Origin: Chara braunii | Taxonomy: Eukaryota; Streptophyta; Charophyceae; Charales; Characeae | Length of the DNA stretch: 53,223 bases | Direction of reading: 5' to 3' | Assembly: GCA_003427395.1 (NCBI GenBank) | Contig: BFEA01000962.1 | Location: 150,746 to 203,968 of the forward strand | Part shown: positions 20,970 to 32,993 of the stretch, piece after piece | How the letters are laid out: the number at the start of each line of letters is the position of its first letter | How positions within the stretch are numbered: position 1 is the stretch's first letter | The notes under the pieces: generated by a model | Seen by the model: the letters and a program-made list of their open reading frames with translations, nothing else | The model's database searches: none | What the model was told of the DNA's origin: nothing | Program-made: the position numbers and the translations under genes

Positions 20970-22778
20970 ACTCAAGTGCGCAAACTGAAATGTAAGGGGA
21001 CTGGGTGATTCGGGAGGTAAAAATAAGGGCAGGAGGTTGAAATCCTGAACGCACAATAAGTGAATCGATATCCTCATAATCCAGGAAACTAAGTTATCTT
21101 AGGTCAAATTGCAAGGTTTGGCAGAGTGGTGGGATAGGCCCCAACCTTGGTCCCCAGCGAGAGGGAGCAAGGGAGAAAGTTAAAACATCGATCTTGATTC
21201 ATCGAGATGTAGAGGCTATAGTTCTAGATTTTGATGCCGATCTATGGGGGAGGTGGCTATGGGTTAAACTGGCAATTGAAGAAGAAGATTGCGTGATTAC
21301 CTCAATTTCCACTCCGATTTTCCGAATGACCGGTTAGATAGGTTACAATTTTTTTAGTCCCTCTCGTTAATCATACTTAATATGGAAAGAATGATAGCGG
21401 AAGGCGATTGGAACCGAGTCCTAAGACCAAGGACCGATTAAGAGAAGGACGGTGACCTCAAAAGAGATGGAGCTTTCCTAATTAGGTGGGTGCATGCATA
21501 GGGGCTGAGAGATGTGTATAGGGAGAGAAATTCAGAGAAGGCAGGCTTTACGTGGTTTGCAAACACGGTCTCGGCGAAGAAGCTAAACAGATACTAGACT
21601 ACTTCCTACTCTAAGAGGAAGCGACAGAGACAATGAACAAAATAGAGGAGCAAAATGTTGTTTTCTCATACCACAAACCAGTTATAATGGATTTCTTAGC
21701 ATGCACAAATCTGCAAAGAGACCCAGGTCTGTTCAAAGTCAACACCACAAATTTGTAGGATGAGGGATGGAGAGATTGGGTTATCCATATTTGGATCGAC
21801 TGAGATTCTGCTAAACCATATTTATAGTCATAGGCAGAATGGGTGGATGTAGGGTTATGTATAATTTCGAACAAGTTCAATACCTTCTCAGTGTTAGCAG
21901 CGAATATGAGGAAAAGAAAGGAGATGGAATCCCTACGTCGAGTAGAAGAAGTTGAGAGAAGGATCGCAGGACACCCAATCTCAAAGTTGGTATGGGCGGA
22001 GGAGAGAATCAAAAGACAAAGAAAATTAGAAGACTCACAACTGGGTAAAGAGAAATGGAGAAAGCAAATATTAGAGAAAAAAGGGATTGTGGCTACAGAC
22101 AGATTGTCTAAAAAAAACTTGAAGAAAATATTACCACGGAGGAAACAAGTTTCATCTGAGGATATGGACACAGACATGTCTCAAATGACAGATCTGTGGG
22201 ATGCACTTCCAAGTCGTCGCACAAACTCATCAAGAAAGATGTTGGACCGATCAATTACGGAGAAAGAGCTCAGCCAGATTATGAAAGACACAGCAAAAGG
22301 CAAGGCACGAAGAAGTTCTTCGAAGCATGCTGGGAGATATTTGAAGCGGACCTACTAGCCCTGTTCAATGATATCAAGACGGAAGAAAGACTAGGAACAA
22401 CAATGACTAGAGGAATCATCACACTTGTATTCCAAAAAGGAGATAGAACAAAGGTTAAAAATTGAAGATCAATCTCCTTATTGAATGGGGTGTATAAGTT
22501 ACTAGCGAAGTCGTTGGCAAACATACTAGTATTTGTGTTGTCGGGGTTAGTGGGCCCAGAGAAGGGAGGGATTGTTAAAGAGAGGTTTATCTTCGAAAAT
22601 ATCCTGATTGCAATACAAATTTTAAAGATTGTATAGAAAAAGGATTTGGACCTCAAAGTCCTACTTCTTAACTTGGAAAAGGCGTATGACAAAGTCAATT
22701 AAACTTTTATCATGACGACCCTTATAATAATGCACTTCGGTCAGAACTTCTGCAGGTGGGTAAACGTGTTGTATGTCT

Positions 22779-22888
22779 CTACGTTGCATAGAGTACACAT
22801 ACGGGGGCTTTCCGTACGAAACGTACAGGTAATTTCTGTACGGGATCTGTACGAGAACTTGTACGTCTTGCACGCCTCCGTACGAAAA

Positions 22889-22941
<53 letters not shown>

Positions 22942-23208
22942 NNNNNNNNNNNNNNNNNNNNNNNNNNNNNNAAAAAAAAAAAAAAACAAAAAACAAAAAC
23001 TATGCGATGTAACAATACAAAACAAACAAGATTTGGTTGAGCATCATCTTCAGATTCTTATTAGAATTTGAGAAAAAAAATAAAAATAATACCGGATTAA
23101 AAAAAGAAAAAGAAAAAACTCGTACAGGGCCCCTAGCGTACGAGTAGAGTACGAGTACAAGAGTACGGATCCGTACTCGTACGAGGGTGTGTACAAGTGG
23201 CAACGCAG
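22779..23208. mobile_element. GTACG-rich non-autonomous DNA transposon inserted in LINE B2
   Basis: The left end CTACGTTGCATAGAGTACAC and the reverse complement of the right end (CTGCGTTGCC...GTACACA) match as terminal inverted repeats. The element is flanked by TATGTCT at 22772-22778 and 23210-23216, or by an 8-bp duplication GTATGTCT/CTATGTCT with one mismatch. Removing the element restores LINE RT sequence (NVLYV then S-ATVMINGVAQ). The interior is packed with CGTACG-type boxes and a long poly-A run with a 30-N gap. The 7-8 bp duplication and C-T-R-C-G tip would fit a hAT-like element, but that is inference. Confidence 0.82.
22942..22971. other. assembly gap (30 N) inside poly-A
   Basis: Thirty N flanked by A on both sides. 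The true poly-A length is unresolved. Confidence 0.99.
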
Positions 23209-24717
23209 CTATGTCTTTTCTTCAGCGACCGTTATGATAAATGGAGTTGCTCAATAGAGTTTTCGTTGTCCAAGTCCTTGCGACAAGGGTGTCCACTTGC
23301 CTTCCTTCTGTTTATCCTGCAAATAGAGGTATTGATAAAAATATTCGAATAAATACGCAGATCCGAGGGTTGTTAATGTTGCAGAGTAAGGAATGTAGGG
23401 TCAAGGCTCTTGTTGATGACCTATTCGCGGTTTCGGTAAATGAAACAGAGTCGCTAGAAGTTCTTAGGAAGTGTCTGGCGGTGTGCACAGAGTTTTCGGA
23501 AGCTACGATTAATTGGAACAAATTTTTTTTCTTCCTTCTTATAAGGTACAAACCAAACGCCAACTTGGGTATGAGAAGAGTAAGTCCAGGAGAAGCAGAG
23601 AGATTCATCGGTGTCCTTATCTCCTTGGGTGACTCGTCCTCATCACAAGTTACACTCTTACAAGAAAAAATCACAACCAGAATACGTCGTTGGGGTCAGG
23701 CTCATCATCTGTCCTCGATAGGAAGAGTCGTAGTTGTTCGACCTTTGCCTTACAGTGGTATGTGGCCAAAGTGAGAAAGCTATCAAGGGACCTTACTAAA
23801 ACAGTGATAAGAGCAGCCAGGAAATTTCTTTGGAAACCGAAGGCAGACGAAGAGGAAGGTTACATCACCAAGGTGGTATGGAAGACATGTTGCCTATCAA
23901 AAAGAAGAAGAATAACTCAACATATCGGGTCCAGCCAATCAGAATGACCTACTCCTATGCTGATGGATCTTCAAGGCAGCGGTAGCAGAGGAAGAAGCAG
24001 ACTGATGTTTGTTGGTCGAGTAAATTCTCACTGTATAATGGGGACTGAGTAGACCTGCAAGCACTTGGGTGGCAGTAATGACAGATAGTTTTTTGGCAAA
24101 GAGGTTAAAATCTAAATTCTGGAAGGAAGTGCTAAAAGCATGGAGGTTTCTGAAACCTCCACCGCAAATTGCACCAACAACGAAAAAGTAAGTCCTCTCA
24201 CAACACATCTTTGAGAATCAAGCGATTAAAGACTCCCAAGGCCAGCCCCTATCTGATGGAAGAGGGGCAAGGAATTTTGGGTTTAAATGGATCTAGAGGG
24301 AGGTCTCCCGGATTGGTGATCTGTGGGAGGAAAACATGGGACAATGGAGGAGTGAGGATCAAGTGAAAGAAAAGTTGGGACGGCTACCGCTGCAGAGAGA
24401 AAGAACGGAAAACATCATAGCAGCAATCCCAGACAGATGGAAGTTGCTACTCAGTCCAGACCAGCTCACAACAGCAGGAACGTGGCTAAGAATGAATTGA
24501 CCTGAGACAAACAGGGTATACAGACTGTAAGACTGGATTCCAGAGAGACCCAGGGGATATGCCCTGGAGGTGTATGAGCGAAAAACACCTGACTCCAAGC
24601 ACCTTCAATGGTTCGGCTCAATTGAAAGACTTGGGCTTATGGACATGGAGGAATGCAGGGTTAGGTACAACAAGTATAGAGGGATAGCATGAGAAGGTTT
24701 GAAATTGGTGGGAAATG

Positions 24718-25246
24718 CAGCAGAAAAATTCCCACGAAAAATGAAATTTGAAAAACATTCTAAAACAAAAAAATCCTTCATATTTATAAATTACCATTCC
24801 AATGTTCGTTCAATTCAAAAATTTTCAGTTTTATTTGATAAGTTCTCGTCTAGATATGAGTTTTCCTTTTCAACTACATTCATTTGTTTTAGATGGAATG
24901 AAAGTCTGGACAAATTTATAAAAATATTTTAATTAAACTTTCATTCTACTACAACAAATATCTTCTAATTTAGATTCGATTAACCTATTTAAGACTGAAA
25001 ATTCTTACTTAGAATGATAGTCCAATTAAAATGTTTCATGAACTCATCCAAACTTTCATTTCATCTCTAGCAATGTCATGCAATTCAAATAAGAAGGGAT
25101 ACCCCATTCTCGAAAGGAAAGTTTTCAAGTAAGACGAAATTTTTTAAAATTGAAATGACATTTTTTAAGATGGAATGAAAATTTTCAAATTTAAAATGTA
25201 ATTTTACTATAGAATGATTATTTAATTCTGAGAATTTTTTCTGTTG
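24718..25246. mobile_element. 529-bp AT-rich MITE, copy 1
   Basis: Ends are inverted repeats: left CAGCAGAAAAATTCCCA, right reverse complement CAACAGAAAAAATTCTCA. The interior is very AT-rich, with recurring GGAATGAAA and TTTCATTC boxes, and non-coding. A second copy of identical length lies at 32261-32789. It interrupts the LINE B2 C-terminal region. The target-site duplication is not resolved. Confidence 0.88.
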
Positions 25247-25905
25247 TGGAAGGAACCTAAGTAAGCTCAAAATTGACCCGGAAGACTAGCAGTGGAAGGT
25301 AGGACAAGAGGAAATAAAGGGATTGGGTTCACTTAATAAGTGGTTAACAGGGGAGTTGGGAAACATTAGGCAGATGTTGGTATCAAAAGTAATAGGATGC
25401 TGGAAGAATTCAGTGACGGGGTTGGAGCCACCAGAGAAAGAGGAGCAGGAAGATCTGTGGGCACAGTAAAAAAAGTTGCCTTCACTGAAACGGGCGTCCC
25501 TGTTGTGGCTACAATCATGACAGTTGTTGCAAAGATCTGCGACAAATGTCAATGGTCATTTGAAGATATGAGGCACCTTTGGTGGTCTTGCCCCCAATCA
25601 CATAAATTAAAGAAGCGATGGCAGTTTCACTGGAAAGAAATCACAGGGAGGAACGATGAGTGGGGTGAGAGATTGGTATTGGGCGGCTTTTTCCCTTAGC
25701 ATCTGACAGGGAAAGTGGATTGGGGGTACGTGGTCCAGGTGGAGAGAGCAATAATGCCCTAGTTGATCTGGAAGGATAAGAATGGCAGACGGTTCCGGAA
25801 AGAGGAAATGTCGGACCAACAGGCAGAAAGACTATTCAAAAAGACTTTGAGGAACGCGATTGCGGCCGATTGGAGAAGAAGAAACGCTCATAAGGAAAAT
25901 TAAGA

Positions 25906-26455
25906 GGACAAAAGTGGTTCAAAAGAACGTGGGCCCAGGGGCAACAAATTCCCTCAATCTTAGATGATGAAAAACTAAAATTGGCACGATGGTTTGAGCA
26001 AACGGATAAGGCGTCCTAGACGGCAACTGAAGTAACGACCAGTAGGAATATTAGCGTGAGTTTGTTAAGACCGGAAGACAATAGGTATAGAAATAAGGTT
26101 TTTGATTGTTACAGGGTTTGCGGTCCGTGATGGTATGGTTTTGTTTTATATGATCAACCAGGTCTCATCGGTTGTAGGTGATGCCGCAGTAGGCACAATA
26201 GTGGTGGAGGGAGGGAGAGTGGCATGATACAATAACTCAGGAACTTGGGAAGTTCAAACCGGCCGGATAGGACGACATCCAGACTGTTTGTAGGTCAGTG
26301 AAGTAGAAAAGGAACAGGAAGAATAGGTAGGATAGATAAGGAGGCAATAAGGGATAAATTTTAAGGAGTCTCGTTCTTTTGGAGAACATATTAAAGAATT
26401 GGTTTCAAATTAAGCTAAACCAGTTGAGTCTGCCGGCATAACTCAGGGTTGAATT
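25906..26455. other. interval between LINE B2 and LINE A2
   Basis: Probably the LINE B2 3' UTR followed by unrelated or LINE A2 5' sequence. No reading frame I can support and no poly-A tail at the LINE end. Confidence 0.5.
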
Positions 26456-27250
26456 GTGAGAATCCCCGCCTCTCATCAAGGATTTCGACATGCCACTCTC
26501 CAAATGTGGCAGTTCAGGAGTGAATGGTCATATGACGAAACATTCAAGCGAAGAGTGGAGATGGTCATAAGAACAATGATTTATGCGGATGGGAACAGAA
26601 AGGCACCTCAGCAACCGGAACAGCAAACGGGAGGCTGATAGTGCCAAGGGCACCCCTGATCAGACAACCTTGCATGTGTCCTCAGAGACGTCAACCACAC
26701 CAGGAGACGAAGCCGAAAATAGTGAACTGTCACGGAGGTCCAAGTTGCGCCATCTGTTGGAAAAGGGGCAACACGATGTCACTCTCTCAAAGAGCAATAA
26801 GGTGCTGATGATCCCAATCCGCAGAAAAGGAGGCACATGAGAGTTGGGTTTATCCCCAGCGGAGCATACTGACCATTCCCCCAATTTTGGTGGGGTAACT
26901 TTGTAGGGGTGGCACCAGGATGACCCAAGAGGGCTCCGTATTAAAAATGCACGGGAATTTGTGGCTGAGCACTATAATCCAGGGGCTACAACCACTAAGG
27001 TTGCATCTGGGGGTCCTAATAAAATTGCAGATTGGGACATTTACGTCCTCTTTGAGTAGCACAAGGAAGTGGGCCTTACCTGGGTCTCGCATAATGCCCT
27101 GCTGGACACACAGAGTCTCAAAGTCAAACCGAGTCAGGTCTGGTCAGAAGATGACCTCCTCACTTGCTTATGCAAAATTCCACGAAAAAACATTATTAAT
27201 AATGGGGTGACATCACTGACATGGGATCAGCAGAAGTGGCAGAGGTTTTA
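26456..27250 (+). pseudogene. probable LINE A2 ORF1 remnant
   Basis: Three overlapping frames: 26456-26638 (TLQMWQFRSEWSYDETFKRR), 26583-26840 (RRSKLRHLLEKGQHDVTLSK) and 26920-27251 with REFVAEHYNPGATTTK, IADWDIYVLFEQHKEVGLTW and LLTCLCKIPRKNI. Composition is protein-like. The order fits a frameshifted ORF1 placed just before the A2 endonuclease. I recognise no conserved domain, so the assignment rests on position. Confidence 0.4.
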
Positions 27251-27315
27251 AATAATACAAAATGGATTGGGTATATGCATTGTATGGGAAGAAAAGAACT
27301 TTGCAAACAACAGAT

Positions 27316-30300
27316 CTAGACCTCAGATCCATGAATGTTAATGGGTTGGCATCCCACTGCCAAGATAAGATCCACGCCTTAAAAGAGCTGCTACGAGGGG
27401 TAGGGGGCAGGGTATGGCCAAACGTGATCTGTGTATAGGAAACACACTTAATGGACACACCGGCTCACGGAAGAGCCCATAAGCTGGCTTGGCCATGATT
27501 CGAGATCTACGAAGCCCACTCCGCGGCTCCTGGCCGTGCAGGGGTAGCGATATGGGTCCCACCTGATTCACGACTCGAAGTTCTCCACTGGGAAAAGGAT
27601 GAAGAAGAAGGGAGGTGGGTCTCGGTATTAGGGATGTTGGAGTTGGAGGTAGTAAACAACGTTTCTTATATGCCCCTAACACCACACAGGAACGACGGTT
27701 ATTCCTGGACAAAATCAGAGACATTCCCCAACCGGGTATTCCGGTAATCTTCGCAGGAGATTTCAACGTCGCACCGAACAGATGGTTGGATCGGTGGAGA
27801 GTGCCCCCCTCATTCATCTGTAAGGTGGAGGAAAATGAATGTATTCTTGATGAATTTTGCAGCGCACTTTCCCTCTTCGACTTCTTCAGACGCCTTTTTC
27901 CTACGGAACGACAATTCACCTGTGTGAGAAACAACGACTCGACCACATAATCCAAATCCCGCATAGATTTGATATTGTTGTCGGACGCTAGGTAAGAAGG
28001 GTTAACCGTCACTGCAATTCTTTACACAAGCGCCTTCCCGAGGCTAGATCACAAAATGTTTATGATTGCACTTTCCTTTCGTAGCGACTTGATCGGGGTC
28101 CGGGTTATTATAAACTTAACACCTCAATGCTGCGGTTGCATTCTTTTATGCAATACCTCCGATAGGCATGGGCATTTTGGAAGGACCGGAGCAGGATTCA
28201 TACATAGCATCATTTACCAATGTTTTTTTTTATCTTAAAAAAATAATGAATTTGCAAAGCATATGGCTGCACAACGACATCAACAAAAGATCGAGAACAA
28301 CATGCGGCTTTGTATGAACGAAACTCCTGCGAACTGTCGGAGGATTTCGCCTGGATGCCGAATTGGAAACAACAACTCTTAAAACATGCCCAATACCTCT
28401 AGCGGGACACGCGTATAGATGAAAATTACTCATACATACAACGGAAGGTGCTATGGACTCTCATTTTTTAATATTGCCCAGATTAGAGTTAGACGATCTA
28501 CAATCGAAGCCTTGTATGACCCAGATGCCGATGACGCAGCACCGGCCTTGACAACGGCCAGGTGCGCTTGGAGAGCACAAGAATTTTTCGAAGACTTGTT
28601 TGCATCGCACATTGCGGCAACAGCGGAGGATAACCATTAGAAGCGGATCAAAAAAAAATTAACCCCTCCCGATAAGACTCTCTCCGAAGCACAACGGGAG
28701 AGTCTTGAAGCCCCCTTGACCAAACAAGAAATCCAGACTATCCTAATACAAATGGACGAAGATAAAACACTAGGTATCCACGGTTTTCCCAAAGAGTTTT
28801 GGGAATCAACGTGGGACCTCCTAAGCCAGGACTTGATGCAGTTCTACTCTAAGGTTTGGAATACGGGTAGAATGAGGGAAATGATAGGTCAATGGGTGTT
28901 TTTTCTGTTATACAAAAAAAGTGATAAAATGAATATTAGAAACTATAGATCTATCACCCTTCTCACCGTGACATAAAAAATGCTAGCCAAAACACTAGTT
29001 AACAAGATGATTCCCGTAATGCAAAATATCATACACCCTTCACAAACTCGGTTCATGCAACACCTTAACATTCAGGAAAACATTATGTTGGTGCACGAAA
29101 TCTTCTAACTGGCAAGACACTCACGCTAAAATGCAGCTCGTCTTCATGTGGATTGTGAATTGTTTGGACAAGTGCCTGCAGAAAATTAATTTTGGACTAG
29201 GGTTCAGGCGATGGGTACGTATTCTCCATGCAAACGCCACCACTAAAGTACGGGTCAATGGATCTCTGGCCCTTCCAATAAAACTATATCACTCGGTGCG
29301 TCAGGGGGACCCCATTGCCCCATTTCTGTTCCTCATCATTATGGAAGCCCTCTCCGCCACTTTGCACACGAATAAGAACATCACCCGAATTAAAATTACA
29401 CGCATACCGGAGGAGGCGGTTCCGGTTTGCTCCTTATTTGCGGATGATTTTACAATCATGGTCGAGGCCACCACGAGCAACATGGAAGAGATCCGACATC
29501 CAATAAAATGATTCTCTCAAGTCTTAGGGGGAACAAGACACAAGGATGTTGACTTCACTATTAAGGAGGACGCCCGCTAGAATCCCCCCAGATCTCATGG
29601 CTAGCCCAAGAAACTATGTTGAGGGTTCTAGTGGTCTAAATGACAATAATAGGCCCCCCTACTACACATAATGAATGGATATGGGCCTCGGCCATGGCAA
29701 AATTAAGCAATTGGCGAAACAAACCCACCTCTATTTTTGGTAGGGCCCTAGTCGTGAACAATGTGATTTTTGCTTCCCTATGGTACAAATCCTTAATCTG
29801 GCCGTTGCGTAAGGAGGCACTAAGGACGTTTGTAAGCCAAGGTGGCAACATCCATATGGAGAGTGGATAGGGAACGCACGAACATCATCAGCAGGGTGGC
29901 ATGGGACTCAATCATCCAACTCGAGGTGGCAGGAGGATTGAGCATAATATACCCTTCCATACAATTCCAAGCCCTCCTCCTCCAATGGGTCAAGAAGCTG
30001 ATTTTTGTCAAACATAGTCCATTAAGGGCCCTTGCGCTGGAACACCTAACTTGCTTAGCCCCGTTTGCCCCTCCCGGCATGCACCCCCTCACATGGGTGG
30101 AATACCAGTATTGGTCAATCCCTCGGACGTGGCCGGATGGGGAGGCCGGGGCCGAGGAGGGGTTGGACCAGTTCTGGCCCTCACTGTTCAGGTGTTGGAG
30201 GAAGCTCCCGCTTCCAGATGAGCAACACCCGGACAAATGGGAGGAGGTATACAGGCGGCCCTTGTTTGACAACAACTGGTTGGCGGATAGACAGGGGGAT

Positions 30301-31690
30301 ATAAGGTGTAGCACGATGTTTCCCAGGAAAGGATGGGTGAAGCAGGGAGTGACTCGGTTGGGGGATCTGTGGAATTCAGAATAAGGCTGATGGAAAACGA
30401 GGGAGGAACTCCGCAGGATCCTAAAATACTGCCACCATGTTGAGGCTAACCTATACGACATTATTGAAGTGGTGCTCCTAGCATGGTATCGCATTCTAAG
30501 ACAAGGGTCGACATTGAAGGAAGGCGACTGGGTGGCCCTCATAGGGGATGCGGAACACCTGGCCAAGGTCCATATGCTAAGAGAGGAGGATGCCCTGGTT
30601 GAGATATTCTCGATCGGTCAGACGGGGAGTCTACAGGGCAGTCGGGCCCCCTTCGAATGGAAGGACAAGCCTGAGTTATTCAGGGTGCGGGTCATAGGTG
30701 AGGGGGGGGAGGCCCGATCCTTTCAACCGGGCACAAATATCTGAGACCTGCCCTGGGATCCTTTAGAATGGACATGGAAGCCACAGGGCCACCCCGTCAC
30801 AATAAATCCACCTTCACACTTTGTCAGTTAAGACCACCTATAGATTACGCAGACCTAAATGTGCGCTGGAAAATGTGATTGTAGATAGATGGGCCAAACA
30901 CCTAAACGTGGATCGTAGCCTCCTGACACCGATCCCATGGTTCCAAAATTTCAAAAACAGACCGGCCAAAATCATTTCTCTTCAATGGCAAATCATACAT
31001 CGGTGTCGGCCAACACATACCAACCTAGAACAGAAAGGCTTGGCCTTGCCCTAGTGCCCCCGGTGCCTGCAGACCTATCCCCCGCAAAGACAACTTGAGA
31101 CTATTGAACACATTTTCATGCAGTGTCCGACGACCCGTTTTACTTGGCGTTGTTGGGATAGAATCTGGAGGAAAATGGAGTCGGACCTACCGTGGCCTTG
31201 GACATGGATCCTTATAGGTTATTGGCTGTGAAGCCAAGAAATGTCCCCCTATGTGGAGAACATGTTTAGGCTAGGCCGTGGATCATTCATCTGGGGACTA
31301 TGGTGGCAGCGATGTCTGTTGGCCCTGGAAAGGGTACGGGCAGAGATACCGGAACTGATCAAATAGATCCAACAGCAGGTGCGGATGGAAATAATGCGAA
31401 GATGATAAACAGTGAAATCACAGTGTAATCTTTTCCAGGGGAATAAGGACGTGGACCGAACCATCTCCTCCTTCTGCACGGAATGGCTGGGGGGGACGAA
31501 AGAGGAATGGTTAGCGAAGGTAGAATGGAGTGGGAACAGAGGAGAGATGGTGGAATGTCGGGATCATAGCCTGGTGTTCAAAGACTTGACGGCCATAGAA
31601 CCAACCTTTCCGTTACGCTCCTTAGCTGACTTCTCGGATTCCTTCCAGCCTCACCCACGAACCCTCGTTGAGTCAGTACGAGACTGAGGA
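27316..31690 (+). pseudogene. LINE A2 ORF2: endonuclease, RT and finger, decayed
   Basis: The endonuclease starts LRSMNVNGL, followed by ICV-stop-ETH, GVAIWVP, YAPNTTQERRLFLDKI and VIFAGDFNVAPN (GDFN box intact). The linker and RT begin at about 28656 with LYKKSDKMNIRNYRSITLL. Around 29130 the motif-A block is shortened by roughly two dozen bases relative to A1, removing the catalytic Asp. RQGDPIAPFLFLI (motif B) and CSLFADDFTIMV (motif C) are intact. 29640-30384 is the connection region (SIFGRALVVNNVIF; WKLP-type Trp/Pro-rich stretch). 30821-31150 ends in the finger CPRCLQTYP...ETIEHIFMQCP. The tail 31412-31687 has EWLGGTKEEWLAKVEW. Numerous stops. Plus strand. Confidence 0.85.
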
Positions 31691-32260
31691 TTATGAACGA
31701 GATCTGATTCTGCAAGGGTGAAAATCAGAATTCCTACTAACTGTCATATTCCCAGATGTGATTCTCGGCAACTGGAATTACTACTGACTGGCATATTTCT
31801 CAGATGTGATTCTCCGCAATCCTATGTAGTTATCTTCAGACGCACGACCTGCAGGTACGCCTCTCTCACCCGGTGCCCCTCTGGGGAAAGGGATAGCCTA
31901 GCAGATCCCCCCCCTCAAGATTAGGATGACGAGAGAGAGAAACTTTCAATAAGATAAAGCAATCATAATTTTCAAGTTTGTTTTGGGTTGTCCTCATGGG
32001 TTGATGCATGAGACACTTCGTTGTATGCTTAACAACTGCACAGTTATCCCCCCAAAGTCATTGGGACAGTCAATGCTGACAGTCAAAGTCTTACTTACTT
32101 GCTTAAGAAACGATCAACTGTGATTCCAGAGTAACCAATGACTGGGGGAGGGAGGAGTTAGTGTGTAACAGCACGTATCTGGCGCCGGTTTCAAGGTGAA
32201 GAGATTCTTCCCCTCTCTTCACAATATTATGCCAGTCAATCCCCTGGATCCCAGGGTAAT
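31690..32260. other. gene-free interval with a 47-bp direct repeat
   Basis: Two copies of a 47-bp unit at 31729-31775 and 31776-31822 (AATTCCTACTAACTGTCATA... and AATTACTACTGACTGGCATA...). No gene is supported. Confidence 0.75.
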
Positions 32261-32789
32261 CAACAAAAAAATTCTCACGAGAAATGAAAGTTGAAAAAAC
32301 ATTCCATAAAAAAAATATCCTTCATATTAATAAATTATCATTCCAATGTTTGTCCAATTCTAAAATTTCCAGTTTTATTTGATAATTTATCGTCTAAATA
32401 TGAGTTTTCCCTTCCAACTACATCCATTCGTTCAAGATAGAATGAAAGTCTAGATTATGGATGAGTTTATGAAAAATTTTAATTAAACTTTCATTCTACT
32501 ACAACAAATATCTTCTAATTTAAATTGAATTAACCTATTTATGACTGAGAATCGTTACTTAGAATGAAAGTCCAATTAAAATCTTTCATGAACTCATTCA
32601 GACTTTCATTTCATCTCTAGCATGCAGTTCAAATAAGACGGGATACCACATTCTTGGAAGGAAAGTTTTAAAGTAAGATAAAAAATTTTAAAATTGCAAT
32701 GACATTGTTTAAGATGGAATTTAATTTTAAAATTTAGAATGTAATTTTACTATAGAATTATTATTTAATTCTGGGAATTTTTTCTATTG
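32261..32789. mobile_element. 529-bp AT-rich MITE, copy 2
   Basis: Collinear with 24718-25246 over its full length and of exactly the same length, at roughly 85-90% identity by eye. Ends are CAACAAAAAAATTCTCACGA and the reverse complement of ...GGGAATTTTTTCTATTG. Not inside a recognisable gene. Confidence 0.88.
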
Positions 32790-32857
32790 ATCAATGCTAG
32801 CAGGAACTCCCCATATTAATGGTTTCTTTGATATGTTCCAAATTCAGCCTGTATATG

Positions 32858-32993
32858 AGACGCTGGACCCGTTTTCCAGCAAGTGATGCTCCCCACCAAT
32901 AGATGGAGTTGTTCCCCAGGTGTTAGTGGTGTCTGCTTTTATCAACACCACTAACACTGGCAGGGGCTTTTGCCAAAAAAAAAAAAAAAAAAA
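32858..32993 (+). mobile_element. SINE-like retroposon copy B with 3' hairpin and poly-A
   Basis: Starts GAGACGCTGGACCCGTTTTC and carries the same middle block as copy A (TGCTCCCCACCAATAGATGG). The 3' hairpin is a perfect 11-bp stem, 32921-32931 (TGTTAGTGGTG) with 32946-32956 (CACCACTAACA), around a 14-nt loop. Poly-A runs 32975-32993. Confidence 0.8.

Larger units (their letters stand above)
20975..25905 (+). pseudogene. LINE B2 ORF2 (EN-RT-finger), interrupted by two insertions
   Basis: 20975-21600 holds a badly decayed endonuclease (RGLGDSGGKNKGRRLKS, IIQETKLS). 21843-22358 is the Lys/Arg-rich linker. 22400-22720 gives GIITLVFQKGDRTKVKN and LLNLEKAYDKVN (motif A, Asp changed to Asn in LLNLEK). 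The RT is then split at 22779-23208 by a DNA element. It resumes with INGVAQ, RQGCPLAFLLFILQ (motif B) and ALVDDLFAVS (motif C, both Asp kept). The C-terminal part is split again at 24718-25246 by an AT-rich MITE. The finger CDKCQWSFEDMRHLWWSCP is at about 25540-25600, and a basic tail ends near 25905. Same family as B1, more complete at the 3' end. Confidence 0.85.

Noticed and set aside
26804-26826. Possible hammerhead ribozyme core (CTGATGA followed by GAAA)
   Set aside because: The bases between do not form a stem II and no cleavage-site stem is visible. It lies in coding-like sequence.
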